36,035 nucleotides of DNA from an uncultured Bacteroidota bacterium (GCA_903847585.1 CAINEC010000143.1:1-36035); one strand, 5' to 3'. Positions 18,431-28,175 are shown, numbered from the stretch's first letter. The notes: a model not told the origin generated them from the letters alone. A program made the numbers and translations.

Positions 18431-19377
18431 TGCTAAAAAACCTTAAGAATAAACTTTTGAATTCATTGCCTACGCAGCTTTTAATTAGCTTTTTAAAAAG
18501 GTTAAAGCTACCTGGCTTCGAAGGAATTCCTTTTTATTCTGTTGCAACTTTCTTTATTCAACGAATTAAAGAAAGTGAATTACAAACCAGAGCAAGATCA
18601 CTAGCCTTTAGTTTTTTGTTGGCGCTATTCCCTTCGGTAATTTTTTTGTTTACCCTTATCCCATATATACCGATTGATAACTTTCAGGATAAATTACTTT
18701 CACTAATAAGTACTTTATTACCTGGAAACACCTATGAAGCAGCTTATAATACGATTGAAGATATTGTAAGACATCAGCACAGTGGTTTACTTTCATTTGG
18801 TTTCTTCTTCGCACTATTTGTATCAACTGATGGTATCATGGCACTCATGCGATGGTTTAATAGAAGCTACCATGGAAAAGATAATCGACCTGTATGGAAA
18901 CAACGATTTTTATCCATTGGAATAACTTTACTAATTGCCACACTAGTTATTGTTGCAATCCTTCTAATTATTATTAGCGAATTAATTTACTACTACATTA
19001 CAAGCAAGGAGTTATTATTAGAAAACATTTTCCATCTATTATTACTTCAAGTTGGAAAGTGGGTCATATTGGTCACATTATGTTTTACTGCTATTTCAAT
19101 TCTTTATTTTTTCGGTCCATCAAAAAGAGAAAAAATGAAGTTTGTGACAGCAGGATCTTCGCTAGCAACCTTTCTATTGATTGCAACCTCATTAGGATTT
19201 AATTATTTTGTTACCAACTTTGGGAGATACAATAAGGTGTATGGTTCAATCGGAACCTTAATCATCATATTGATTTGGCTTTACATCAACTCTCTTGTGA
19301 TGCTGATAGGATATGAGCTAAATGTGGCTATTAGAAAAGCAAAAGATAAAGGCACTACTCCTCTTCCCATTCAGTAA
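18430..19377 (+). CDS. YihY/BrkB family inner-membrane protein
   Basis: 315 residues with about six membrane spans. ELQTRARSLAFSFLLALFPSVIFLFTLIPY near residues 50-79 and the closing YGSIGTLIIILIWLYINSLVMLIGYELN are the signature of the YihY/BrkB family (Virul_fac_BrkB). Members were once mislabelled RNase BN; their actual role is unsettled, with transport or lipid-related functions proposed. The gene is joined to nadC by a TAATG overlap. Its last 23 bases overlap, tail to tail, the end of the giant PKD-repeat gene on the other strand. The terminal residues after the last family motif (KAKDKGTTPLPIQ) are not conserved, so this end could have been altered along with that neighbour. Confidence 0.9.
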   Translation: MLKNLKNKLLNSLPTQLLISFLKRLKLPGFEGIPFYSVATFFIQRIKESELQTRARSLAFSFLLALFPSVIFLFTLIPYIPIDNFQDKLLSLISTLLPGNTYEAAYNTIEDIVRHQHSGLLSFGFFFALFVSTDGIMALMRWFNRSYHGKDNRPVWKQRFLSIGITLLIATLVIVAILLIIISELIYYYITSKELLLENIFHLLLLQVGKWVILVTLCFTAISILYFFGPSKREKMKFVTAGSSLATFLLIATSLGFNYFVTNFGRYNKVYGSIGTLIIILIWLYINSLVMLIGYELNVAIRKAKDKGTTPLPIQ

Positions 19378-22300
19378 TAACGCCTGTAACAACTTTTATT
19401 TGTTCCCAGTCACCATTATTATTTAATTTCTCAATTACATATTTTTCTACACCTGAATCCCAGTCAGTGTATTTTGTCCATTTAAGGATATTAGAAATTT
19501 CGCTTTCGTAAACATCAAGTAATATAGAAGATCCTATGCGCCCTTGCATAGTTGCCATGTTACAAGTATTTACCACTTCCACTTTGTAATAATAATTTTG
19601 TGCATCTACAGTAACATTGTTATCATCATAAGACAATGCTTGTGAAGGCAATGTTGCAACCAAGTTATAATTAACCTGGTCGGTAGATCTATAAATATTA
19701 TAACTAGTGATTAAATCCGAACGATAAGATGGCGGAGTCCATTCCGTAAGTGTATAACTATCATTAACAACCGTTGTACGAGTAATATCAACAAACTGCT
19801 GATCTAAATCACTTGTTGTAATAGTCATAGTAGTATCACTCCATGAATCAAATCGTGTGTCGTTACAAATTGATACTGCTTTAATTTGATAAGCATATTC
19901 TCCAGCGCAATACGCCGTTGTATCTAAGAAATTATTAATTGACTTTGATACAGATGTTAGATAGACAAATGACGAGTTAGCATTATCTTTTCTATAAATT
20001 TCATAGCGTGAGAAATCACAACCAGCATACTGATTCCAGCTAACATCATTTTTCATAAATCCACCAACAACACTAACCTCAATTGTCTTATGAGCAATTA
20101 AATTTTCCAACGACTGATATCCTCCACAATAGTCATATGCCTGCACTTTATAAGTATATGCATTATGTAATGTATTCAATCCTGCATCCACATAATCAAT
20201 AAATGCATTTGCTTGTTGTGGTACTGAAGCGATAGAATCATAATCACCAGAAACCAAATTCAATCGATAGATGATGTATTTAGTAATATCAGGCTCATTA
20301 CTAACCGGCCATGTAATTTTAACACTTGAATTATCCAATACCGTTACATAACTAATCGATGTTGGTAATGGAGGTGTTTGATCATATACGACAATCGGAC
20401 TAGACATGTACACGGTATCTTTACATCCACCTTCGTTTGTCACGATTAAATAAGGAGTAAAGTTGCCGCTATTTACATATGTATAGTATGGATTATTTTG
20501 AGTTGAGGAATCTTGATTACCAAAATTCCAAACGTAAGTAGCGTTAGATAAATTTGAAGAAGTATTATTAAATTGTACTGGCAATGGATTACATCCAATT
20601 TGAACGTTCGATGTAAATGATGCCGATGGAGATTGATAAACAGTAATAGTATCTGGATATACAAGTGAATCGGCGCAACCGCCATTATTATAGGCGATAA
20701 GTTTGATTACATAATTACCAGCATTTTGATAGGTATAAAATGGATGCGAACCAGTAACAATAGACCCATCGCCCATATCCCAAACTAAACTATCAGCAAT
20801 TGTATTATAGTCAGAAATTGAAATTGTAAAAGGAGAACATCCTGAAGTACCAGATAATGTATAATCTAAAACAGGACTCTCTCCAATTATGATCGGATTT
20901 GGATAAGAGAATATTGTTGAACACCCAGTAGAATCAAACGCATAAAGCGATGCAGTAAAATTCCCTTGATTGGTATAACTATGCGTTGCATTAGCAGTTG
21001 AATCTGTTGATCCATCACCAAAACTCCAATAGTAATTAATTGCTCCAGAAGTTAAATTAGTAAAAGTAATTATCGCAGGTGCGCAACCGTTAGTACTGCT
21101 TACACTGAAATTCGGAACTGCTCCTCGCACATTAATCATTTCTGATTTGATTATAGTATCTGTGCAACCAAAAATATTCTCTGTTATTAATCGAATAGTA
21201 TACTTACCCGGACTAGTATATACGTGATTTGGATTTTGATTTGAAGATGTACTGCCATCACCAAAATCCCATTCCCATCCAATTACATTAGATGACAAAT
21301 CGGTAAACTCTACTAATAAAGGTAAACAACCATTAGTCGTATCGGCTGTAAAATTAGCAGTTGTCTGTCCAACTACAATTAATGAATCCATATGAACCGT
21401 ACTGAAACATCCCTCCGCAGCTTCTACCGTTAATTCAACATCGTAACTACCATTAGTTGAATAAGTATGCGTAGGATTTGGATCTGTTGATGAAGTTCCA
21501 TCGCCAAAATTCCACAACCAAGAAATCGGATTTAAAGAAGAATCTGCGAATGTGACTGTAACTGGATTACAATTTCCACTTGACGTAAAACCAAACTCTG
21601 CATTCGTCAATTCAATATTATTTTTTGTCGAATCTTTCTGACATCCATTTACATCTTTAATGATTAATGTAATTGGATTAACGGGCTTCGTTGTAAATAC
21701 ATGGACAGGATTCTGAACGGTATCTGTTGCTCCATCACCAAAGTCCCAATACCATTTAGCAGCATCAACACTTAAATCCTGGAATGTTGCTGTAACTGGC
21801 AAACAGACTGTTGATTGCGAATAAGTAAAATTAGCAGCTGGTCGACTAACATAAATTGCATGAGGAATAACCATTGTATCAGAACAGATATTCTCGTATG
21901 CAATTAATGTAATATCATAATAACCTGGGGTGCTGTATGATTTAGTAGCAACAACGTTGGATGAATTAGATCCATCACCAAACTTCCATAACCAAGATGT
22001 ATAGTTTGAACTATTATTATTTAAATAAGCGACAACGGTTGTACAATTTGTTGTTGTAGTAAAATTAAAATCAGCAATTGGTTTATAAACTTCAATCTGA
22101 TAGGCTAAATTAAATGTATCAACGCATCCATTTATATCAGTCACAATTAGCATTACCTGATAACTACCTGCATCTTGGTATGCATGAACGGGATGCTTTA
22201 TGGTAGATGAGTTACCATCACCGAAGTTCCATAAATAATTTTGGTAATTCACAGCGCCAGCATTAAACTCAACATCTGTATTCGCGCAAGTACGTCGCAC

Positions 22301-25120
22301 GTTAGAAGTAATTGGCGAAGTAGCACTTACCTGGAATGATTTCGCCACATAAGAATTACACTGATTAGTATCTGTTATATTTAAACTTATCAGATACGAT
22401 GCTGTAGCTAAAGGATAATTATATGTTGCAGATGATGTATTGAATGTGATTCCATTTCCAAAATTCCAATGGTATGAATTAGCTGCTTGAATTGTTGAAG
22501 CTGTTACAATAACACCATTACATAAATTAGTAGTATTAATTGTAAAATCAGTCACCGGCTTTACAACATAATACGGCAACGGATAAAACATGGTATCGTT
22601 TACTCCATTTAACCCTGTAATAATCACACTTGGAATAAAGGCACCACTATCAGTATACGTATGCGAAGGATTAGGATCACTTGATGTATGTCCATCACCA
22701 AAATCCCATAACCAACTTAACCCAGTACTTAAAGGAGAATAAAATTGAACATCAAAAGGAGCGCAATGCACTTCTTTAGGAACAACCACTACTCCACCAC
22801 CACCTAATGAACCTCCATTACTAGATCCATGTCCTAGTGTAGTATTTGGGAAATCCAATGTATATGTACAACTATCATTACCCACAGTTAGAGTTAATGA
22901 AAATGGACCGTTAGAGGTATATAAATGTGTTGGGTTTTGAAGAGTCGAAGTAGTACCATCACCAAAATCCCATAGCCACCACGTTGCATTACTAGAATTA
23001 GCTTGAAAGGCCACATTAAACGGAGCAACTGTATCTGCACAATTCATTGTAGGATTAGCACCTAAACCTGTAATATGAACACCATTGCTTATTGATACAT
23101 TTGTCGGACATCCATTAGCGGTAGTTGTAGTCAAACTTACATTGAAATAACCTAACCCTGGGAATGTATGCACCGCGTGCTGATCGGTTGAGTGACCACC
23201 ATCACTAAATGACCAATTCCATGCAACCGCATTATGACTAGTATCTGTGAATTGTACAACGTAAGGCGGACAAGGACTAACTGTATAGGTAAATCCTGGA
23301 TCTGATTTATCAATATGGAATGTTTGAAAATTTGAAATAGTTCTTTCGCATCCACCATTTACTCCCCATGTAGTTAAAGTAACCACATACGTTCCTGAAT
23401 CTGTATAAGTATGTTGAGGATTTGAAAGTGTAGAAGTTGTTCCATCACCAAAATCCCATAACCATTGACTAGATGCGCTATTATCAGCAAAATTAGCACT
23501 GAATGGTGCGCATCCTGTTATTGGTGCTGGTGATACATAGTTAACCGTTGGAGCATTAACATTTATTGCCGTTGGATAGACTAATGTGTCTGTACAACCA
23601 GTACCACTTGTAACAATTAATTTTGGCGTATACACACCTGCGTTAGCATAGACATGCGTTGGATGTTGTTGAGTTGATGTTGTTCCATCACCAAAATCCC
23701 AAAACCACGAAGTTGCGGCGTTAGAATGATCAGTGAAGTTTACAGTAAGCGGTGGACAACCCGAAGTAACATCAGGATTAAAAATCGCTTCCGGAGCATA
23801 AACGGTTACATCAAGATTTAAAGGATAACCAAATGAACAACCATTTGCAGAAGTAACCGTAAGTGAAATATGATATAAACCTGCTGTTGTATAAGCATAA
23901 TTTGGTGTGTGTTGAGTAGATGTATTACCATCACCAAAATCCCACAAATAAGTATTGTTATTGCCAGGTGTATTATTTACAAAATTTACATACAATGGAG
24001 CGCAACCAATATAATTACTCACCGAATAATTTGTCTGAGGCTTTGCTAATGATGTGATCGAATTTAATGTAGTCGAATTAATACATCCATTATTATAATT
24101 TACAGTTACTGTTGGATTAAATACTCCAGCATCATGATAAGTATGATAAGTGGCAAAAGTGTTTACGATATTACTTGAATCATCTAAATCCCATTGGTAA
24201 GAGAAATTAGGATTAAACGGAACCATCATTGAAACATATAATGGCTGACAGCCAGTCATTGTACTTGCAGTAATGATTGGCTTAGGATTATACTTAATAT
24301 GAATATAATTCTGTTTTGTTAATGTGGCAGGACAACCGTTCGCTGATACAGCTGTTAACGTTATCGAGAAATATCCTGTATCGTTATAAACGTGATTAGG
24401 GTTTTGAATGCTTGATGTTTGACCATCTCCAAAATCCCACGACCATGAAAGAACATTACTTGCAGAAGCTGTAAACTGAAAGACCTTCGCACTATCGCAG
24501 GTAATTGAGTCATTGACAACAAATGTTAAATTAGGTTTAGGGTTAACTGTTATTAATGCTACTTGCGTTTTTGTATTACTGCATCCATACGTTTTATTGA
24601 AGGCGATCAAAGTAACATTAAAAACTCCTGGAATATTATAAATATGCTGAGGGTTTGTTATTGAACTAGTTGTTCCGTCACCAAAATCCCATAAACAAGA
24701 GTCATAATTTAAAGAGGTATTCTGAAAATCAAAAACCTGACTTGACTGACATCCTGAAGTATTTGAAACAGTGAAGTTGGCTATCGGAGATGCAACAACT
24801 GTTATTGATGTTGAGTAATTATTGGATTGTCCTGCGGCATTAGTAGCTGTTAATGTAACGGTGTACGTACCTGATGCTAAAAACACATTACTTGGGTTTT
24901 GAAGAACTGAGGTATTACCATTGCCAAAACTCCAATTATAACTTACAGCATTTTGTGAGGTATTGGTAAATTGTACATTCAGCGGAGCGCAACCTGTAGA
25001 TACTGAAACGCTGAAGGATGCTACTGGAGATTGAGCCATCAAACTACCACAAATTAGAATAGCCCATCCTAACAGGAAGAGCTTTAATAACACTGATGAT
25101 GTGGCTTTTTGGGTTAGCAT
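19355..25120 (-). CDS. Giant PKD-repeat surface protein, about 19 PKD domains plus FN3-like modules, lacking a sorting domain
   Basis: 1921 residues. A signal peptide (LLKLFLLGWAILICGSLMA, cleavage near residue 30) is followed by about 19 tandem PKD-type beta-sandwich repeats of around 81 residues (roughly residues 31-1578), each with a GC(A/P)P start, a W-D/N-FGDG centre and an H-x-Y turn. Each repeat carries one or two cysteines near its ends, which may form disulfides. Repeats 4, 8, 11 and 18 have degenerate centres. A GSSNGGSLGGGG spacer interrupts repeats 9 and 10. From about residue 1579 there are three FN3-like modules and part of a fourth. The stop falls inside that fourth module (VTGVITEWEEE), and neither the type A nor the gliding-associated type B (CHU_C) sorting domain expected for such T9SS cargo is present. 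It is probably an adhesin-like surface protein, perhaps now unable to be sorted. Confidence 0.9.
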   Translation of the reverse strand: MLTQKATSSVLLKLFLLGWAILICGSLMAQSPVASFSVSVSTGCAPLNVQFTNTSQNAVSYNWSFGNGNTSVLQNPSNVFLASGTYTVTLTATNAAGQSNNYSTSITVVASPIANFTVSNTSGCQSSQVFDFQNTSLNYDSCLWDFGDGTTSSITNPQHIYNIPGVFNVTLIAFNKTYGCSNTKTQVALITVNPKPNLTFVVNDSITCDSAKVFQFTASASNVLSWSWDFGDGQTSSIQNPNHVYNDTGYFSITLTAVSANGCPATLTKQNYIHIKYNPKPIITASTMTGCQPLYVSMMVPFNPNFSYQWDLDDSSNIVNTFATYHTYHDAGVFNPTVTVNYNNGCINSTTLNSITSLAKPQTNYSVSNYIGCAPLYVNFVNNTPGNNNTYLWDFGDGNTSTQHTPNYAYTTAGLYHISLTVTSANGCSFGYPLNLDVTVYAPEAIFNPDVTSGCPPLTVNFTDHSNAATSWFWDFGDGTTSTQQHPTHVYANAGVYTPKLIVTSGTGCTDTLVYPTAINVNAPTVNYVSPAPITGCAPFSANFADNSASSQWLWDFGDGTTSTLSNPQHTYTDSGTYVVTLTTWGVNGGCERTISNFQTFHIDKSDPGFTYTVSPCPPYVVQFTDTSHNAVAWNWSFSDGGHSTDQHAVHTFPGLGYFNVSLTTTTANGCPTNVSISNGVHITGLGANPTMNCADTVAPFNVAFQANSSNATWWLWDFGDGTTSTLQNPTHLYTSNGPFSLTLTVGNDSCTYTLDFPNTTLGHGSSNGGSLGGGGVVVVPKEVHCAPFDVQFYSPLSTGLSWLWDFGDGHTSSDPNPSHTYTDSGAFIPSVIITGLNGVNDTMFYPLPYYVVKPVTDFTINTTNLCNGVIVTASTIQAANSYHWNFGNGITFNTSSATYNYPLATASYLISLNITDTNQCNSYVAKSFQVSATSPITSNVRRTCANTDVEFNAGAVNYQNYLWNFGDGNSSTIKHPVHAYQDAGSYQVMLIVTDINGCVDTFNLAYQIEVYKPIADFNFTTTTNCTTVVAYLNNNSSNYTSWLWKFGDGSNSSNVVATKSYSTPGYYDITLIAYENICSDTMVIPHAIYVSRPAANFTYSQSTVCLPVTATFQDLSVDAAKWYWDFGDGATDTVQNPVHVFTTKPVNPITLIIKDVNGCQKDSTKNNIELTNAEFGFTSSGNCNPVTVTFADSSLNPISWLWNFGDGTSSTDPNPTHTYSTNGSYDVELTVEAAEGCFSTVHMDSLIVVGQTTANFTADTTNGCLPLLVEFTDLSSNVIGWEWDFGDGSTSSNQNPNHVYTSPGKYTIRLITENIFGCTDTIIKSEMINVRGAVPNFSVSSTNGCAPAIITFTNLTSGAINYYWSFGDGSTDSTANATHSYTNQGNFTASLYAFDSTGCSTIFSYPNPIIIGESPVLDYTLSGTSGCSPFTISISDYNTIADSLVWDMGDGSIVTGSHPFYTYQNAGNYVIKLIAYNNGGCADSLVYPDTITVYQSPSASFTSNVQIGCNPLPVQFNNTSSNLSNATYVWNFGNQDSSTQNNPYYTYVNSGNFTPYLIVTNEGGCKDTVYMSSPIVVYDQTPPLPTSISYVTVLDNSSVKITWPVSNEPDITKYIIYRLNLVSGDYDSIASVPQQANAFIDYVDAGLNTLHNAYTYKVQAYDYCGGYQSLENLIAHKTIEVSVVGGFMKNDVSWNQYAGCDFSRYEIYRKDNANSSFVYLTSVSKSINNFLDTTAYCAGEYAYQIKAVSICNDTRFDSWSDTTMTITTSDLDQQFVDITRTTVVNDSYTLTEWTPPSYRSDLITSYNIYRSTDQVNYNLVATLPSQALSYDDNNVTVDAQNYYYKVEVVNTCNMATMQGRIGSSILLDVYESEISNILKWTKYTDWDSGVEKYVIEKLNNNGDWEQIKVVTGVITEWEEE
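20385..25031 (-). repeat. Tandem repeat region encoding the PKD array
   Basis: About 19 diverged coding repeats with a dominant spacing near 243 bp (81 codons). The most conserved DNA is the stretch encoding WDFGDG: the 17-mer CCATCACCAAAATCCCA (plus strand) recurs exactly at 21255, 22692, 22956, 23442, 23685 and 23928, all in the same phase, the last three exactly 243 bp apart. Near-matches occur at most other repeats. Confidence 0.85.
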
Positions 25121-25301
25121 TTTTAGCCTTTTTGAGCCTCTTATTACGCAAGCATCAACAAAAGGTTCGTTTTTCGTAAAGTTTTTTAATCCAAAACCCT
25201 ACTTATTTTCAATCATCTATATGATTTGGAGAATAAATTAACATCCTACCCTTAATTAGGCTCGTTCTTGTTATTTTTGAAAGTTAATTTAATCGACAAA
25301 A
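25121..25301. other. Divergent intergenic region between the PKD gene and uvrA
   Basis: 181 bases with no open frame and no RNA gene that I can see. It must hold the promoters of two divergent genes. Only the uvrA side has a recognisable -7 box; nothing convincing was found for the PKD gene. Confidence 0.7.
25272..25279 (+). promoter_or_regulatory. Putative -7 box for uvrA
   Basis: TATTTTTG matches TAnnTTTG and ends 22 bases before the uvrA ATG. No good -33 TTG is present. No LexA-like palindrome was recognised in the region. Confidence 0.45.
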
Positions 25302-28046
25302 ATGCTTTCGGAAGAAGAATGGGTTGAAGTATATGGCGCGCGCGTTCACAACCTTAAAAATGTAGACGTTGTTTTCCCTAGAAACAAGTTAGTTGTAATT
25401 ACTGGATTAAGTGGTAGCGGTAAAAGCTCCTTGGCTTTTGATACTATTTATGCCGAAGGTCAGCGCCGATACATGGAAACTTTTTCAGCCTATGCACGTC
25501 AGTTTTTAGGCAACCTCGAACGGCCAGATGTAGATAAAATCAAAGGACTAAGTCCGGTTATTTCCATTGAACAAAAAACTACTAATACCAATCCCCGATC
25601 AACGGTTGGAACGGTAACTGAAATTTATGATTTCCTTCGATTATTATTTGCCCGTAGCGCGGATGCGTATTCGTATTTGTCGGGAGAGAAAATGATTCGA
25701 ATGACCGATGCTCAGATATTAGATGTCATCTTCAAATCATACGACGGTAAAAACATTTTATTATTGGCTCCAGTAGTAAAAGGCCGCAAAGGACATTACC
25801 GCGAATTGTTTCAGCAAATTATGCAGCTTGGATTTGTGAAAGTTCGAATTGATGGTGAGCTTACCGATCTAAAACGCGGACTTCAAGCCGATCGTTATAA
25901 AACCCATGATATTGAAATTGTCGTTGATCGTATCGTTATCAATGAAGACTCTCGTCAACGCATTACCGATAGTATTAAAATGGCGCTTAAGCATGGTAAA
26001 GGCACCATCATGGTTTTAGATGAGAAGTCGAATAAAGTAAAACATTTAAGTCAGCATTTGATGTGTCCTGTTACAGGCATCTCATACGACGAACCTGCTC
26101 CAAATAGTTTTTCATTCAACTCGCCGTATGGTGCATGTCCTAAATGCAACGGACTAGGAACTGTTCCAGAGATTGATGTAAATATCATCATCCCTGATCG
26201 TAGTAAATCAATTAAACAAGGTGGTATTGCGCCGTTAGGAGAATTTAAAGACAATTGGATCTTTAGTAAAATTACAACCATCGGTAAGCGCTACGGATTT
26301 ACACTCACTACACCAATAAAAGATATTCCCGATGAAGCCTTAAACATCATTTTATATGGCTCCAGTGAAATCTTTAATGTAGAATCTGATTTTGTATCTG
26401 GAAGTATTAACTCAACCGTTTCAAGCTTCGAAGGTATAGCAAGCTTTATTGCATCACATATAGAAAGTGAAGTAGCCTCAGCTAAAATGAAAAACTGGGC
26501 GCAGAGTTTCATGACTCATATTGTATGTAGCGAATGTGATGGTAGTCGTTTGAAGAAAGAATCACTCTTCTTTAAAATCGATCAAAAGCATATCGGTCAG
26601 TTAAGCGCAATGGACCTTTCTGATTTTTATGAATGGTCGCTGACAGTAGAAAAAAGATTAACAAAGCAACAGCTTACCATTGCAAAGGAAATTTTAAAAG
26701 AGATTACCAAACGTGCGAAATTTTTATTGGATGTTGGTCTCGAATATTTAACACTCAACAGAAGTTCAAAGTCCCTTTCAGGAGGAGAATCACAACGTAT
26801 ACGATTAGCAACACAGATCGGCTCACAGCTCGTAGGTGTTATGTATATTTTGGATGAGCCAAGTATTGGATTACATCAACGTGATAATATTCGTTTGATT
26901 GAATCACTTAAAAACTTAAGAGATATTGGCAACTCAGTTATTGTTGTTGAACACGACAGAGAAACAATTATGGCTGCCGATCATGTTATTGATATTGGCT
27001 ATGGAGCCGGTGCGCATGGAGGAAAAATAATTGCCAGTTGCAAACCAGATGCGTTAATTAATTCTGATACATTAACAGCAAATTACCTTTCAGGAAAATT
27101 TCAAATCAAGCCAGGCAAAATCAGAAAAGGCAACGGCAATAAAATAGAGTTATCAGGATGTACAGGAAACAATCTGAAGAATGTAAATGTAGAATTTCCA
27201 CTAGGTAAATTAATTTGCATCACAGGTGTTTCTGGTAGTGGAAAATCAACATTGATTAATGAAACCCTCTACCCTATTTTAAATCAACATTTCAATCGAT
27301 CAAGTCAGAAACCTTTGCCGTATAAAAAAATCAAAGGACTTGAGAACATCGATAAAGTAATCGAGATAGATCAGTCTCCTATTGGAAGAACGCCTCGCTC
27401 TAATCCTGCTACTTATATAGGAGTGTTTAGTGATATTCGAAATTTATTTGCGCAACTGAACGAATCAAAAGTAAGAGGATATCCTCCAGGCTGGTTTTCT
27501 TTTAATGTGAAAGGCGGACGTTGTGAAACCTGTCAGGGTGCAGGTATGCGCGTTATCGAAATGAACTTCCTTCCAGATGTAAATGTTATTTGTGAAAACT
27601 GTAATGGCCATCGTTATAATCGTGAAATTTTAGATGTTCGCTATAGAGGAAAATCGATTAATGATGTACTTAATATGAGTATTGAAACAGCAGTTGACTT
27701 TTTTGAAAACATGCCCTCTATCCGACATAAAATAAAGACGCTTAAAGAAGTTGGATTAGGGTATATCACTCTCGGACAACAAAGCACAACTTTATCAGGA
27801 GGTGAGGCGCAACGTGTGAAACTTGCAACTGAACTTGCTAAAAAAGATACAGGTAATACACTCTATATTCTTGATGAACCTACAACAGGTTTGCATTTCG
27901 AAGATGTTAGAATATTATTGGATGTATTAAATATTTTAGTTGATAAAGGAAATTCAGTGCTTGTGATTGAGCATAATATGGATGTGATTAAAATGTCTGA
28001 TTACATTATTGATATCGGTCCTGAAGGTGGTAGTAAAGGCGGATAA
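25302..28046 (+). CDS. uvrA: UvrABC excinuclease subunit A, C-terminally truncated by an in-frame TAA
   Basis: 914 residues as read. UvrA is the dimeric ABC-type ATPase that finds DNA lesions and loads UvrB in nucleotide excision repair. The first ATPase half has Walker A GLSGSGKS at 35-42 and signature LSGGESQR at 492-499, then Walker B YILDEPSIGLHQ. The second has Walker A GVSGSGKST at 642-650, signature LSGGEAQR at 831-838, YILDEPTTGLH and the H-loop VIEHN. The DNA-binding zinc module is intact (Cys741, 744, 764, 767). The first zinc module reads CPVTG where many UvrA have CPxCG, so one ligand is a threonine. The frame stops at 28044-28046 directly after IDIGPEGGSKGG, but the usual final segment (VIATGPPEEL...) follows in the same frame. 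The full-length product would be 950 residues. Confidence 0.93.
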   Translation: MLSEEEWVEVYGARVHNLKNVDVVFPRNKLVVITGLSGSGKSSLAFDTIYAEGQRRYMETFSAYARQFLGNLERPDVDKIKGLSPVISIEQKTTNTNPRSTVGTVTEIYDFLRLLFARSADAYSYLSGEKMIRMTDAQILDVIFKSYDGKNILLLAPVVKGRKGHYRELFQQIMQLGFVKVRIDGELTDLKRGLQADRYKTHDIEIVVDRIVINEDSRQRITDSIKMALKHGKGTIMVLDEKSNKVKHLSQHLMCPVTGISYDEPAPNSFSFNSPYGACPKCNGLGTVPEIDVNIIIPDRSKSIKQGGIAPLGEFKDNWIFSKITTIGKRYGFTLTTPIKDIPDEALNIILYGSSEIFNVESDFVSGSINSTVSSFEGIASFIASHIESEVASAKMKNWAQSFMTHIVCSECDGSRLKKESLFFKIDQKHIGQLSAMDLSDFYEWSLTVEKRLTKQQLTIAKEILKEITKRAKFLLDVGLEYLTLNRSSKSLSGGESQRIRLATQIGSQLVGVMYILDEPSIGLHQRDNIRLIESLKNLRDIGNSVIVVEHDRETIMAADHVIDIGYGAGAHGGKIIASCKPDALINSDTLTANYLSGKFQIKPGKIRKGNGNKIELSGCTGNNLKNVNVEFPLGKLICITGVSGSGKSTLINETLYPILNQHFNRSSQKPLPYKKIKGLENIDKVIEIDQSPIGRTPRSNPATYIGVFSDIRNLFAQLNESKVRGYPPGWFSFNVKGGRCETCQGAGMRVIEMNFLPDVNVICENCNGHRYNREILDVRYRGKSINDVLNMSIETAVDFFENMPSIRHKIKTLKEVGLGYITLGQQSTTLSGGEAQRVKLATELAKKDTGNTLYILDEPTTGLHFEDVRILLDVLNILVDKGNSVLVIEHNMDVIKMSDYIIDIGPEGGSKGG

Positions 28047-28154
28047 GTTATCGCTACAGGACCCCCTGAGGAACTAATTAAAAATGAGAAATCAATAACT
28101 GGCCAGTACTTAAAACAAGAATTTGACTGGATGAAAAAAACCTTTTCCAATTAA
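28047..28154 (+). pseudogene. uvrA: Orphaned in-frame 3' tail of uvrA after the premature stop
   Basis: Thirty-five codons in the uvrA frame follow the TAA and end in a second TAA at 28152-28154. They read VIATGPPEELIKNEKSITG and continue through QYLKQEF, the normal UvrA ending (family form EVIATGTPEE then tGxyLk). The stop replaces the residue between GG and VIATG, usually E, Q or K, whose codons GAA, CAA and AAA are each one substitution from TAA. There is no other disruption in the tail, so the change is recent, read through, or an error in the sequence. Confidence 0.88.
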
Positions 28155-28175
28155 TTCCGTTAAAGTCCAATTACT

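Noticed and set aside
20473-20685. 70-residue open frame on the minus strand within the PKD gene (similarly 23152-23358)
   Set aside because: Out-of-frame reading of the repeat-encoding DNA; the PKD frame is continuous and convincing.
20385-25031. CRISPR-like periodic repeats
   Set aside because: The period is about 243 bp, the repeats are diverged and maintain an open reading frame, and they encode PKD domains.
25121-25301. Possible tRNA or small RNA gene in the largest intergenic gaps
   Set aside because: No cloverleaf, T-loop sequence or strong hairpin with a T-tract was visible in this gap or in 9397-9498, 15203-15300 or 28884-28995.
28044-28046. TAA recoded as a sense codon in this organism
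   Set aside because: TAA ends many other genes in the window (nadC, mscL, the NtrC-like gene and others) with normal family lengths, so a general code change is excluded. Site-specific readthrough remains open.
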